From an uncultured Prosthecobacter sp. (GTDB lineage: Bacteria > Verrucomicrobiota > Verrucomicrobiia > Verrucomicrobiales > Verrucomicrobiaceae), in NCBI GenBank assembly GCA_947523045.1, contig CANNUR010000207.1:1-5540 (forward strand): 5,540 nt of DNA. The letters run 5' to 3'. The translations under genes and the position numbers were made by a program. Below, one piece after another: positions 1 through 5,540 of this stretch; within the stretch, counting starts at the first letter, position 1; the number at the start of each line of letters is the position of its first letter. The notes below the pieces were generated by a model. The model made no database searches, had not been told where the DNA came from, and saw nothing but the letters and a program-made list of their open reading frames with translations.

Positions 1-728
1 AGTACATCGAGCTGCAGGACGCCTACAAGAGCATCTACGAGGCGCTCACCCACGCCGGCGCCGCCAACGACTGCAAGGTCGACATCGTCAAGGTTGACGC
101 CGAGGCGATCGAGAAGGGCGGCCCTGATCTTTACCTGAACGGCCTGCAGGGCATCCTCATCCCCGGCGGCTTCGGCGATCGCGGCACCGAGGGCAAGATC
201 GCCGCGGCCGGTTATGCCCGTGAAAATGGCATCCCGTTCTTCGGCATCTGCCTGGGCATGCAGATCGCCGTCATCGAGTTCGCGCGCCGGGTCTGCGAAC
301 TGAGCGGTGCCAGCAGCACCGAGTTCGACAAGGGCACGCCGCACCCCGTCATCAGCATGATGGAGGAGCAGAAGAAGATCAAACAGCTCGGCGGCACCAT
401 GCGCCTGGGCAACTGGCTCACCCGCCTGCTGCCGGGCAGCAAGGCGAGCGCGATCTACCAGTCGGAAACCACCGAGGAACGCCATCGCCACCGCTACGAG
501 GTGAACGACGAGTACAAGGACCGCCTCGAGGCCAGGGGCATGCTCATCAGCGGCCTCTCCGACAAGGGCGGTTTCGTCGAGATGATCGAAATCCCCGGTC
601 ACCCGCACTTCGTCGCCTGCCAGTTCCATCCGGAATTCCTCAGCAAGCCGAACCACCCGCACCCGCTGTTCCATAGCTTCGTGCAGGCGGCGATGGCGCA
701 CCGCGCCCTGCCCGAGCCGCAGTGCTGA
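1..728 (+). CDS. pyrG: CTP synthase, C-terminal glutamine amidotransferase part (5' end outside window)
   Basis: CTP synthase makes CTP from UTP, ATP and glutamine in the cytosol, the last step of pyrimidine nucleotide synthesis. The frame is open from base 3 and gives 241 residues, close to the C-terminal 45% of a protein usually near 545 residues. It covers the end of the synthetase/linker region (YIELQDAYKSIYEAL at fragment residues 1-15) and nearly all of the class I glutaminase domain. Visible motifs are the oxyanion-loop sequence PGGFGDRG (fragment residues 54-61), the nucleophile elbow GICLGMQ with catalytic Cys at fragment residue 83 (codon 249-251), and CQFHPEF with catalytic His 209 and Glu 211. 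The triad is complete, so the glutaminase should be active. RHRYEVN, just before the last third, is also typical of the family. The gene ends at TGA 726-728. No frameshift is seen, and I am very sure of the identity. Confidence 0.97.
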   Translation, partial: YIELQDAYKSIYEALTHAGAANDCKVDIVKVDAEAIEKGGPDLYLNGLQGILIPGGFGDRGTEGKIAAAGYARENGIPFFGICLGMQIAVIEFARRVCELSGASSTEFDKGTPHPVISMMEEQKKIKQLGGTMRLGNWLTRLLPGSKASAIYQSETTEERHRHRYEVNDEYKDRLEARGMLISGLSDKGGFVEMIEIPGHPHFVACQFHPEFLSKPNHPHPLFHSFVQAAMAHRALPEPQC

Positions 729-757
729 GCGCAGGCCGGGCCGGCGCGCGATTTTTT
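729..757 (+). terminator. Probable intrinsic terminator of pyrG
   Basis: Directly after the pyrG stop codon, GCGC (729-732) can pair with GCGC (746-749) and GCC (735-737) with GGC (743-745). This leaves a two-base bulge (AG) and a five-base loop. The all-GC stem is followed by GA and then six T (752-757). The position and T tract fit a Rho-independent terminator, but the stem is short and interrupted, so termination may be partial. If it works, it separates pyrG from the sigma factor gene that starts 39 bases further on. Confidence 0.45.
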
Positions 758-795
758 CCTGTCCAAAATGGCGCCGCCGGCGACTGTGTTGGCTG

Positions 796-1311
796 ATGGA
801 GGATGCCACGACCGCGTTTCTGGAGCTGCTGACCCGCCATGAGCGGTCGCTCTCGCTCTATGTCCACGGCCTGGTGCCGGACGATGGCGCCGCCGAGGAC
901 ATCCTGCAGCAGACCAAGATGCTGCTCTGGCGTCACTTCAGCGATTTCGAGCCGGGCACGAATTTCCTGGCCTGGGCGCGCAAGATCGCCTTCCACCAGA
1001 TCCTCGGCCACCGCCGCCAGAAAAAGCGCGCGCACCTGCCGCTGGATGAGGAGGCCCTGGAGGCGCTCGGCCATGCCGTGTCAAACCTGGCCGAGGAAGG
1101 CTCCGCGCGGCATGACGCCCTGCGCGCCTGCCTGGCGCGCCTGCCCGAGGAGCATCGCCGGCTGGTGACCCTGCGCTACTTCGACGACCTTGAGATCGAC
1201 CAGATCGCCGAACGCATTCGCCGCACCGAGGCGGCGGTGTACCGCGCGCTCAGCCGCGTGCGCATGACCCTGATGCAATGCATCGAAAAACAGCTGGAGG
1301 TGAATCCATGA
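796..1311 (+). CDS. ECF-type RNA polymerase sigma-70 factor (Rhodopirellula/Verrucomicrobium-type family)
   Basis: This 171-residue alternative sigma factor should direct RNA polymerase to a small target regulon. Sigma region 2 covers about residues 8-75: the helix AEDILQQTKMLLWRHF (33-48), then FLAWARKIAFHQIL (57-70) and a basic stretch RRQKKR (73-78). Region 4 covers about residues 105-165: LPEEHRRLVTLRYFDDLEID (116-135) followed by the helix-turn-helix IAERIRRTEAAVYRALSRVR (137-156). There is no sigma region 1 or 3, as expected for ECF factors. The opening residues MEDATTAFLELLTRHERSL match the usual start of this family, and no other ATG in this frame lies between the upstream gene and 796, so this start is chosen although no Shine-Dalgarno sequence precedes it. 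The stop overlaps the next start as ATGA (1308-1311), which indicates translational coupling to the FecR-like partner. I recognise no promoter in the 38 bases between the pyrG terminator and the start. The target promoters cannot be read from this window. Confidence 0.93.
   Translation: MEDATTAFLELLTRHERSLSLYVHGLVPDDGAAEDILQQTKMLLWRHFSDFEPGTNFLAWARKIAFHQILGHRRQKKRAHLPLDEEALEALGHAVSNLAEEGSARHDALRACLARLPEEHRRLVTLRYFDDLEIDQIAERIRRTEAAVYRALSRVRMTLMQCIEKQLEVNP
1296..1302 (+). promoter_or_regulatory. Strong ribosome binding site of the FecR-like gene
   Basis: GGAGGTG lies inside the end of the sigma factor gene, with seven bases between GGAGG and the ATG at 1308. It decides the start of the downstream gene: the upstream in-frame ATG at 1278 has no such site and would only add ten residues encoded inside the sigma gene. 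None of the other starts in the window has a comparable site. Confidence 0.85.
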
Positions 1312-2714
1312 AGGCGGACGAAACCTGGCGCTGGCTGGAGCTTTGGGAGCGCGCCCGTGCGCACGCCCTGACCGGAGAGGAGCAGTCGCTCCTCAACGCC
1401 GCCGTGCGCGATGACCCGGCCGTGCGCGCCCTGCTCGCGCAGGCAGCCGTGCTGGATGCCGAACTCAACGCCATGGAGGCCCTCGCCGAGGCGCCCCCGC
1501 GGCCGGTGGCCGCGTCAACGCCGTTCTGGCGCCGCTGGGTTTTACCCGCCGCCGCAGCCCTGGTTTCCGCCGGGCTGGTCTGGCTCTGGGAAAAGCCGCC
1601 GGCACCCGTGGCGGTGCTGGCCAAGGCCTCGGCCTGCAAGTGGGGCAACAGTGCATTGCCGACTCTGGAGGGCTCCGACCTGCAGCCCGGCCTGCTGGAA
1701 CTGGTCGACGGTATTGCCACGCTGAAATTCCGCAGCGGGGCGGAGGTGACCCTGGAGGCGCCGGTAACGCTGGAAGTACTGTCGGCGATGGAGTGTCGGA
1801 TCAAGAAGGGCACGGTGATGGCCGAGGTGCCGCCGCAGGCCAAGGGCTTCACCATTCACACCCCCGAGACCAAGGTGGTCGACTACGGCACCCGTTTCGG
1901 CGTCAGCGCCGGCGAGGATGGCAAGTGCTTGGTCCATGTCATGGAGGGCCTGGTCGAGGTCGAGCGCGCCGGTGAACCCGGCCGCCGCGAACTGCGCACC
2001 GGCGAACGCGTGGATTATGGCGGCTTCACCCGCCAGGCGCTCAATCCCGATGGCGGTGAGCAGCCCGAGTCGCGCCGCTGGCTGCCCGGGCCGATCAACC
2101 AGCTCGGCGACGGCTGGCAGGTGGTCACGACCGCCTACGGTCGCGGCAAGGATTCGTGGATCCAGTCGAGCGACCAGAAGATCAGCGGACGCGAGTCCTT
2201 CCTGCGCGTCAAATTCACCAGCCTGAGTGAGACCCTGCAACGCAAGGCCTACGTCGCCTTCGACCTCGCCGCCTTTGCCGGCCGGCGCATCGCCGAGGCG
2301 GAGTTTGTCCTGCACGTCGAGCCGAGCGACCTCGGTTTCGCCTCGCTCGTGCCCGATGCGGTGTTCCGCGTGTACGCGTTGACCGACGAAACCGGCGACG
2401 GCTGGGAAGAGGCGGCCCTGACCTGGGCCAATGCGCCCGCTCACAGCCCGGCGCCCGAGCATCGCAATGCGCCGGTGGCCGGGGCGGCGCGCCTGCTGGG
2501 CGAGTTCACCGTGCCGCAGGGCACCACGCGCGGGGCCTTCGCGATCCGCGGTGAAGCGCTCAACGAGTGCCTGAACGCCGACACCAACGGCCTGTTCACC
2601 CTGATCGTCATCCGTGTCACCGACGAGACCGCGACCAGCGGCCTGGCTCATGCCTTTGCCAGCAAGGAGAACACCCGCAACACGCCGCCCCTGCTCAAGG
2701 TGCGGCTGGAGTGA
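1308..2714 (+). CDS. FecR-domain transmembrane regulator (probable anti-sigma factor) with C-terminal DNRLRE/CBM96-like domain
   Basis: This 468-residue single-pass membrane protein probably controls the sigma factor encoded just upstream. Residues 1-65 form a helical cytoplasmic part (TWRWLELWERARAHALTGEE at 6-25) of the kind that binds ECF sigma factors; no zinc-binding HxxxCxxC motif is present. One membrane helix follows at about 76-95 (WVLPAAAALVSAGLVWLW), with WRR just before it, which fits a cytoplasmic N-terminus. Outside the membrane, residues 128-222 match the FecR fold: a GLLELVDGIATLKFRSGAEV strand pair, KGTVMAEVP, GFTIHTPETKVVDYGTRFGV and VHVMEGLVEVER. Residues 270-467 resemble the DNRLRE/CBM96 beta-sandwich: AYGRGKDSWIQSS at its start, YVAFDL, and the telling YALTDETGDGWEEAALTWAN (356-375). 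That domain type occurs in surface proteins and carbohydrate-binding modules, so a sugar-sensing role is an inference. The ATGA overlap shows it is co-translated with the sigma factor. No TonB-dependent receptor gene adjoins it, unlike classical FecIRA systems. It could be a positive regulator and not an inhibitor. Confidence 0.88.
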   Translation: MKADETWRWLELWERARAHALTGEEQSLLNAAVRDDPAVRALLAQAAVLDAELNAMEALAEAPPRPVAASTPFWRRWVLPAAAALVSAGLVWLWEKPPAPVAVLAKASACKWGNSALPTLEGSDLQPGLLELVDGIATLKFRSGAEVTLEAPVTLEVLSAMECRIKKGTVMAEVPPQAKGFTIHTPETKVVDYGTRFGVSAGEDGKCLVHVMEGLVEVERAGEPGRRELRTGERVDYGGFTRQALNPDGGEQPESRRWLPGPINQLGDGWQVVTTAYGRGKDSWIQSSDQKISGRESFLRVKFTSLSETLQRKAYVAFDLAAFAGRRIAEAEFVLHVEPSDLGFASLVPDAVFRVYALTDETGDGWEEAALTWANAPAHSPAPEHRNAPVAGAARLLGEFTVPQGTTRGAFAIRGEALNECLNADTNGLFTLIVIRVTDETATSGLAHAFASKENTRNTPPLLKVRLE

Positions 2715-2735
2715 AGGGCCGTTTGCAAGGGATCC

Positions 2736-2770
2736 AACAAAAAGCCGCCGGGCCTTGTGGCACCGGCGGC
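2736..2770 (-). terminator. Intrinsic terminator of sodA
   Basis: CCGGCGGC (2763-2770) and GCCGCCGG (2744-2751) form a perfect 8-base-pair stem. It extends by three more pairs (GCC 2752-2754 with GGC 2759-2761) past one bulged A, leaving a TTGT loop. Read on the minus strand, the stem is followed at once by TTTTTGTT (2743 down to 2736). It lies 17 bases past the sodA stop. On the plus strand the stem is followed by GATGAGG with no T tract, so it should not stop transcripts of the FecR-like gene efficiently. Confidence 0.88.
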
Positions 2771-2787
2771 GATGAGGAGGGGCGGGA

Positions 2788-3399
2788 TCAGAGCGCCTTC
2801 GCGTAGAGGTCGGCGACGGCGTTCCAGTTCACCACGTTCCACCAAGCACCGATGTAGTCGGGGCGCTTGTTCTGGTACTTGAGGTAGTAGGCGTGTTCCC
2901 AGACGTCGCAGCCGAGGATTGGCGTGCCGCTGCCGTCCATGAGCGGGTTGTCCTGATTCGGCGTCGAGGTGATGGCGAGTTTGCCGTCCTTGACGACCAG
3001 CCAGGCCCAGCCGGAGCCGAAGCGGGTGACACCGGCCTTGGCGAAGGCTTCCTTGAAGGTGTCGAAGCTGCCGAAGGCGGCGTTGATGGCCTCGGCGAGT
3101 TTGCCGGTCGGCGCGCCACCGGCGTTCGGGGCCATGAGGTTCCAGAACAGTGTGTGGTTGTAGTGACCGCCGCCGTTGTTGCGCACGGCCGTTTGGATGT
3201 CGGCAGGCACTTTGGCGAGGTTCTTGCACAGGTCCTCAATGGAGAGCGCCTCGAGGTCGGCCTTGCCGGCGAGGGCGGCATTGAGGTTGGTCACATAGGC
3301 GTTGTGATGACGACCGTGGTGGATCTCCATCGTGGCGGCGTCGATGTGGGGTTCGAGGGCCGCTTTGTCGTAGGGCAGGGGGGCGAGGGTGTGGGCCAT
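2788..3399 (-). CDS. sodA: Superoxide dismutase, manganese-type (Mn/Fe family)
   Basis: The enzyme converts superoxide to oxygen and hydrogen peroxide. It has 203 residues, the normal length, and no signal peptide, so it should be cytoplasmic. The N-terminal helical-hairpin domain covers about residues 1-90 and the C-terminal alpha/beta domain about 95-200. All four metal ligands are present: His27 (in MEIHHGRHH), His82 (in [11 protein letters not shown]), and Asp165 and His169 (in the signature DVWEHAYY). The second-sphere glutamine is Gln149 in the C-terminal domain (TPNQDNPLM), with Gly at the matching N-terminal position (NNGGGH). That pattern points to manganese over iron, although cambialistic use cannot be excluded by sequence. 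RFGSGWAWL and [16 protein letters not shown] are classic family blocks. The start at 3397-3399 fits the standard N-terminus ([13 protein letters not shown]), although no purine-rich ribosome binding site precedes it. The gene stands alone, divergent from pstC, with its own terminator. Confidence 0.97.
   Translation of the reverse strand: MAHTLAPLPYDKAALEPHIDAATMEIHHGRHHNAYVTNLNAALAGKADLEALSIEDLCKNLAKVPADIQTAVRNNGGGHYNHTLFWNLMAPNAGGAPTGKLAEAINAAFGSFDTFKEAFAKAGVTRFGSGWAWLVVKDGKLAITSTPNQDNPLMDGSGTPILGCDVWEHAYYLKYQNKRPDYIGAWWNVVNWNAVADLYAKAL
3373..3395 (+). other. G-quadruplex motif over the first codons of sodA
   Basis: Four G tracts separated by short loops occur on the plus strand: GGG, CA, GGGGGG, CGA, GGG, TGT, GGG. 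This satisfies the canonical G-quadruplex pattern, and further GG and GGGG tracts follow to about 3412. The plus strand is the template strand of sodA, and the motif covers codons 2-9, so any structure would form in DNA and not in the sodA mRNA. High G+C content makes chance occurrence fairly likely. No function is shown by the sequence. Confidence 0.4.
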
Positions 3400-3466
3400 G
3401 GGTCGGTGGGGTGGTTCGGAAGGGGTAGGTACACGTTTCTACGCCGGCGGGCAAGGGGAAGCTGGC

Positions 3467-3480
3467 GCAATCGCGGTTGC
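3467..3480. promoter_or_regulatory. Near-palindrome in the sodA-pstC divergent intergenic region (possible operator)
   Basis: GCAATCGCGGTTGC is a 14-base dyad with six of seven base pairs matching, centred on CGCG. It lies 68 bases upstream of the sodA start and 59 bases upstream of the chosen pstC start, where an operator for either gene would be expected. I do not recognise it as the site of a known regulator. No PHO-box-like repeat (CTGTCAT type) is visible nearby, and no convincing -35/-10 pair stands out on either strand of 3400-3538. Confidence 0.25.
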
Positions 3481-3510
3481 AAAGCGTCGGTCGCCCCCTT
3501 TGATGCAGCC

Positions 3511-3525
3511 GGCGCCGAGGGCGCC
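3511..3525 (+). repeat. Short GC inverted repeat upstream of pstC start
   Basis: GGCGCC (3511-3516) and GGCGCC (3520-3525) are separated by GAG. Each half is itself palindromic, so this reads as both a direct and an inverted repeat. If translation starts at 3539 it sits in the leader, ending 13 bases before the ATG, where a hairpin could affect initiation. If the alternative start at 3503 is used it lies within the coding region. It may be only a result of GC-rich composition. Confidence 0.3.
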
Positions 3526-3538
3526 TGTGAACGTCGCC

Positions 3539-5540
3539 ATGCCATCCCAACGCCGAGCCGAGGAAGCGGTCGCCACCCCGGGCGGCAGGGAAGGTGATGG
3601 CCTGCCCGCGCGCTTCCGCGTGTCTGCTTCGGTGCGCCGCGCCGATCGCCTCATGCATGCGCTCATCGTCTTTGGCGGCATCGCCGTCATCGCCGTGGTC
3701 TTCGGCATGCTGATCTTCATTCTGCTCGAGGTGGCCCCGCTCTTCCGCGGCGCGCGCCTGGAGCAGCTGGGGACCGTGCACGCACCGGCCGGTGCCGTCT
3801 TGTGGCTCGATGGTCAGGGCGATCGCGTTGGCTGGCACGACGCCGCGGCGGGGGGGCTGCGTTTTCGCGATCGCGAAGGTCGCGAGCAGCTGCTGCCCCT
3901 GCCGGCAGACCTGCGGCCGCGGCACCTTACGCGCAATCCCGACGGCAGCGGCTTCCTCGCCCTGCTGGATGACGGAGCCCTGGCCCTGTTGACACCGCTG
4001 CTGCCGCCGGGCGGCGCCGGCGGCCGAGTCGAGGTGGAGCGTCTGCCGACCCTGCCCGGTGCGTCCGCCGGGGTGCGCCAGCTCGCGTACGCGGGCTTTG
4101 GCGAACGTCGGCTGGTCGCGCTTCTGGCTGACACTGCACAGGGGCGCCGCCTGCAGGGGCTGGTACTGCGTCAGCGTCGCAGCCTGATGGGGGGGGGGAC
4201 GCCCCTGGCGGAATCCGTCGAAGATTTGACCGCGCGACTCGAGGGGGCTGTGCCGGAGCAGGTCGTGGTTTTGGCAGAGGGCATTGCCGTGCGAGCGACC
4301 GATGGCCGGGTGCTGTTTCTGCACTTTTCGCCGCAGGGCTGGCAGTTGCGCCAGGTTTGGCGACCCTTTGTGGATGCGGAACTGGCGGGCATCGAATTTC
4401 TTGCCGGCGGGGTCAGTCTCGTCTGTCATGACCACCATGGCCGGGTGAGGATCTACAGTCTGTTTGTGCCGGAAGGCGGGCGACAGCGCGAGTTTGGCCT
4501 GACCCGCGAACTGCAGCCGCTCGGGGGACCATTGCAGTCTTATGCGGCCTCGCCGGCTGGCCGCAGTTTTGTCATTGCCGGTGCGGAAGGTCTGGCGCTT
4601 TGCCAGGCAACGACGGCCAGCGTGCGCCGGCAACTGCCGTTGGCAGCTGGCATGGCCTCGCTGATCCTCGATGCGCGCGGCGAGCATTTGGGAGCCGTGA
4701 CTGCCGACGGGATCGTGCGCCTGTTTCAGATCGATGATCCACATCCTGAGGCCGGTTTGCGCGCCTTTTTCGGCAAGCTCTGGTATGAGGGCTTTGCCCG
4801 GCCCGCCCACGCCTGGCAATCGACCAGTGGCTCGGACGATTTCGAGCCCAAGTTGTCGCTGGTGCCACTCATCGTCGGTTCATTCAAGGGCACGCTTTAC
4901 GCCATGCTCTTTGCGGTGCCGGTGGCCCTGCTGGCGGCTCTTTACACGGCGCAGTTTGCGCGACCTCGTCTGCGCGCGGCAGTCAAGCCGGCGATGGAGG
5001 TCATGGCCTCGCTGCCTTCGGTGGTCCTTGGGTTTGTCGCCGCACTCTGGCTGGCGCCGCTGATCGAGGCACGGGTGCCCTCGGCCCTGCTGCTGCTCGC
5101 GGCCCTGCCGCTGGCAGCGCTGCTGGCGGCGGCCCTCTGGCGACTGCTGCCCCATGGGCGGGTGTTGAGGCGCCTGCAGGGCTGGGAGCCGCTGCTGCTG
5201 GCGCCGCTGCTGCTGCTGGCAGGCTGGGGCGCCTGGCAGCTTGGACCGGTGATTGAGCGCGCCTGCTGCGTCGCTGTCCTGCCCGATGGCGCACGCGTCG
5301 CCGACTTCCGCCTGTGGTGGCCGCAGGCCACCGGCCTGCCCTTCGACCAGCGCAACGGCCTGGTGGTCGGCTTCATGATGGGCTTCGCCGTCATTCCGGT
5401 GGTTTTCACCCTTGCCGAGGATGCCCTGGCCAACGTGCCGCGTGACCTGGTCGCCGCCGCTGAGGCGCTCGGCGCCTCGCGCTGGCAGGTGGCGCGCACC
5501 GTCGTGCTGCCGGTCGCTTCCGCCGGCCGGTTCTCGGCGT
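3539..5540 (+). CDS. pstC: Phosphate ABC transporter permease, long form with periplasmic insertion (3' end outside window)
   Basis: This is one of two permease subunits that would pair with PstA, PstB and PstS to import phosphate across the inner membrane. The frame runs 667 codons to the right edge without a stop; long-form PstC proteins (as in Pseudomonas) have roughly 750 residues, so about 80-90 are probably missing. Helix 1 is at about 39-64 (ALIVFGGIAVIAVVFGMLIF). Residues 70-405 form a periplasmic region with recurring beta strands and DG/RG turns (ATDGRVLFL, HHGRVRIYSL, TADGIVRLFQ), resembling a beta-propeller. The conserved permease core begins at FGKLWYEGF (411-419) and FEPKLSLVPL (435-444), with helices near 443-473, 486-509, 513-537, 550-572 and 607-626. 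FDQRNGLVVGFMMGFAVIP (602-620) is strongly family-like. The EAA loop contacting the ATPase is AAAEALGASRWQVARTVVLP (639-658). The start is uncertain: ATG 3539 has no good ribosome binding site, and ATG 3503 (12 residues longer) and ATG 3653 (next to helix 1) are alternatives. It probably opens a pst operon continuing rightwards. Confidence 0.88.
   Translation, partial: MPSQRRAEEAVATPGGREGDGLPARFRVSASVRRADRLMHALIVFGGIAVIAVVFGMLIFILLEVAPLFRGARLEQLGTVHAPAGAVLWLDGQGDRVGWHDAAAGGLRFRDREGREQLLPLPADLRPRHLTRNPDGSGFLALLDDGALALLTPLLPPGGAGGRVEVERLPTLPGASAGVRQLAYAGFGERRLVALLADTAQGRRLQGLVLRQRRSLMGGGTPLAESVEDLTARLEGAVPEQVVVLAEGIAVRATDGRVLFLHFSPQGWQLRQVWRPFVDAELAGIEFLAGGVSLVCHDHHGRVRIYSLFVPEGGRQREFGLTRELQPLGGPLQSYAASPAGRSFVIAGAEGLALCQATTASVRRQLPLAAGMASLILDARGEHLGAVTADGIVRLFQIDDPHPEAGLRAFFGKLWYEGFARPAHAWQSTSGSDDFEPKLSLVPLIVGSFKGTLYAMLFAVPVALLAALYTAQFARPRLRAAVKPAMEVMASLPSVVLGFVAALWLAPLIEARVPSALLLLAALPLAALLAAALWRLLPHGRVLRRLQGWEPLLLAPLLLLAGWGAWQLGPVIERACCVAVLPDGARVADFRLWWPQATGLPFDQRNGLVVGFMMGFAVIPVVFTLAEDALANVPRDLVAAAEALGASRWQVARTVVLPVASAGRFSA
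4189..4198 (+). repeat. Homopolymer run of ten G inside pstC
   Basis: The run supplies the last base of an ATG codon and three glycine codons (residues 217-220, MGGG) in the periplasmic insertion of PstC. Runs of this length are prone to slippage in replication and to sequencing length errors. With ten G the frame is open on both sides up to the window end, so the length given is consistent with a functional gene. A shorter G7 run is at 3850-3856 in the same gene. Confidence 0.8.

Noticed and set aside
729..795. Search for an ECF-type autoregulated promoter before the sigma gene
   Set aside because: No GGAAC-like -35 with a suitably spaced -10 was found, so no promoter is reported.
1278..1307. 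Upstream ATG at 1278 as start of the FecR-like gene
   Set aside because: It lies deep inside the sigma gene without a ribosome binding site, whereas ATG 1308 has GGAGGTG at ideal spacing and the ATGA overlap.
1542..2651. A 369-codon open frame on the minus strand, antisense to the FecR-like gene
   Set aside because: It shadows a gene with clear FecR and DNRLRE-like motifs. Its product shows no family motif.
2893..3597. A 234-codon open frame on the plus strand opposite sodA
   Set aside because: It is a Gly/Val-rich shadow of the strongly conserved superoxide dismutase. It also runs past the pstC start in a different frame.
3236..4819. A 527-codon open frame on the minus strand, antisense to pstC and overlapping sodA
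   Set aside because: Its product is rich in Arg, Gln, His and Pro with no recognisable domain, while the plus strand encodes clear PstC motifs throughout. Long antisense frames are expected at this G+C content.
5085..5222. Runs of CTG triplets that look like a trinucleotide repeat
   Set aside because: They encode Leu/Ala-rich membrane helices of PstC with preferred high-G+C codons. The triplets are interrupted and explained by protein composition.
1..5540. tRNA or rRNA genes, CRISPR arrays, insertion sequences or attachment sites
   Set aside because: No cloverleaf, regularly spaced repeats, transposase or integrase motifs, or terminal inverted repeats were seen. Nearly all the sequence is explained by the five genes.

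Overview
The window is GC-rich bacterial chromosomal DNA (clearly above 60% G+C by eye) with dense coding and ordinary codon usage. The best taxonomic clue is a sigma-70 factor of the short ECF type, coupled by a 4-base overlap to a membrane FecR-domain protein with a long extracytoplasmic tail. This pairing is typical of Verrucomicrobiota and Planctomycetota. I favour a Verrucomicrobiota member, possibly Opitutae-like; this is inferred from family resemblance and not proven. I see no sign of a plasmid, phage or insertion sequence.

Layout: (1) 1-728, plus strand: the C-terminal glutaminase half of CTP synthase (pyrG), cut by the left edge and followed by a short GC hairpin with a T6 tract. 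(2) 796-2714, plus strand: a two-gene operon of ECF sigma factor and FecR-like membrane regulator. The regulator's C-terminal half looks like a DNRLRE/CBM96-type beta-sandwich. (3) 2736-2770: an intrinsic terminator reading on the minus strand. (4) 2788-3399, minus strand: a complete Mn-type superoxide dismutase. (5) 3400-3538: a divergent intergenic region with a near-palindrome. (6) 3539 to the right edge, plus strand: a long-form phosphate ABC transporter permease PstC with a beta-propeller-like periplasmic insertion of about 340 residues, cut by the right edge.

The genes fall into independent units. pyrG (pyrimidine nucleotide synthesis) and sodA (superoxide removal) are housekeeping or stress genes. 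The sigma/FecR pair is a self-contained cell-surface signalling module: the FecR protein probably holds or activates the sigma factor at the membrane while its outer domain senses or binds something, plausibly a carbohydrate. The PstC gene probably opens a pst phosphate-uptake operon that continues beyond the window. Its frame is open for 667 codons to the right edge.

The most interesting items are the sigma/FecR module with its binding-type ectodomain, the very large periplasmic domain of PstC, a run of ten G inside pstC, and a G-quadruplex motif over the start of sodA.
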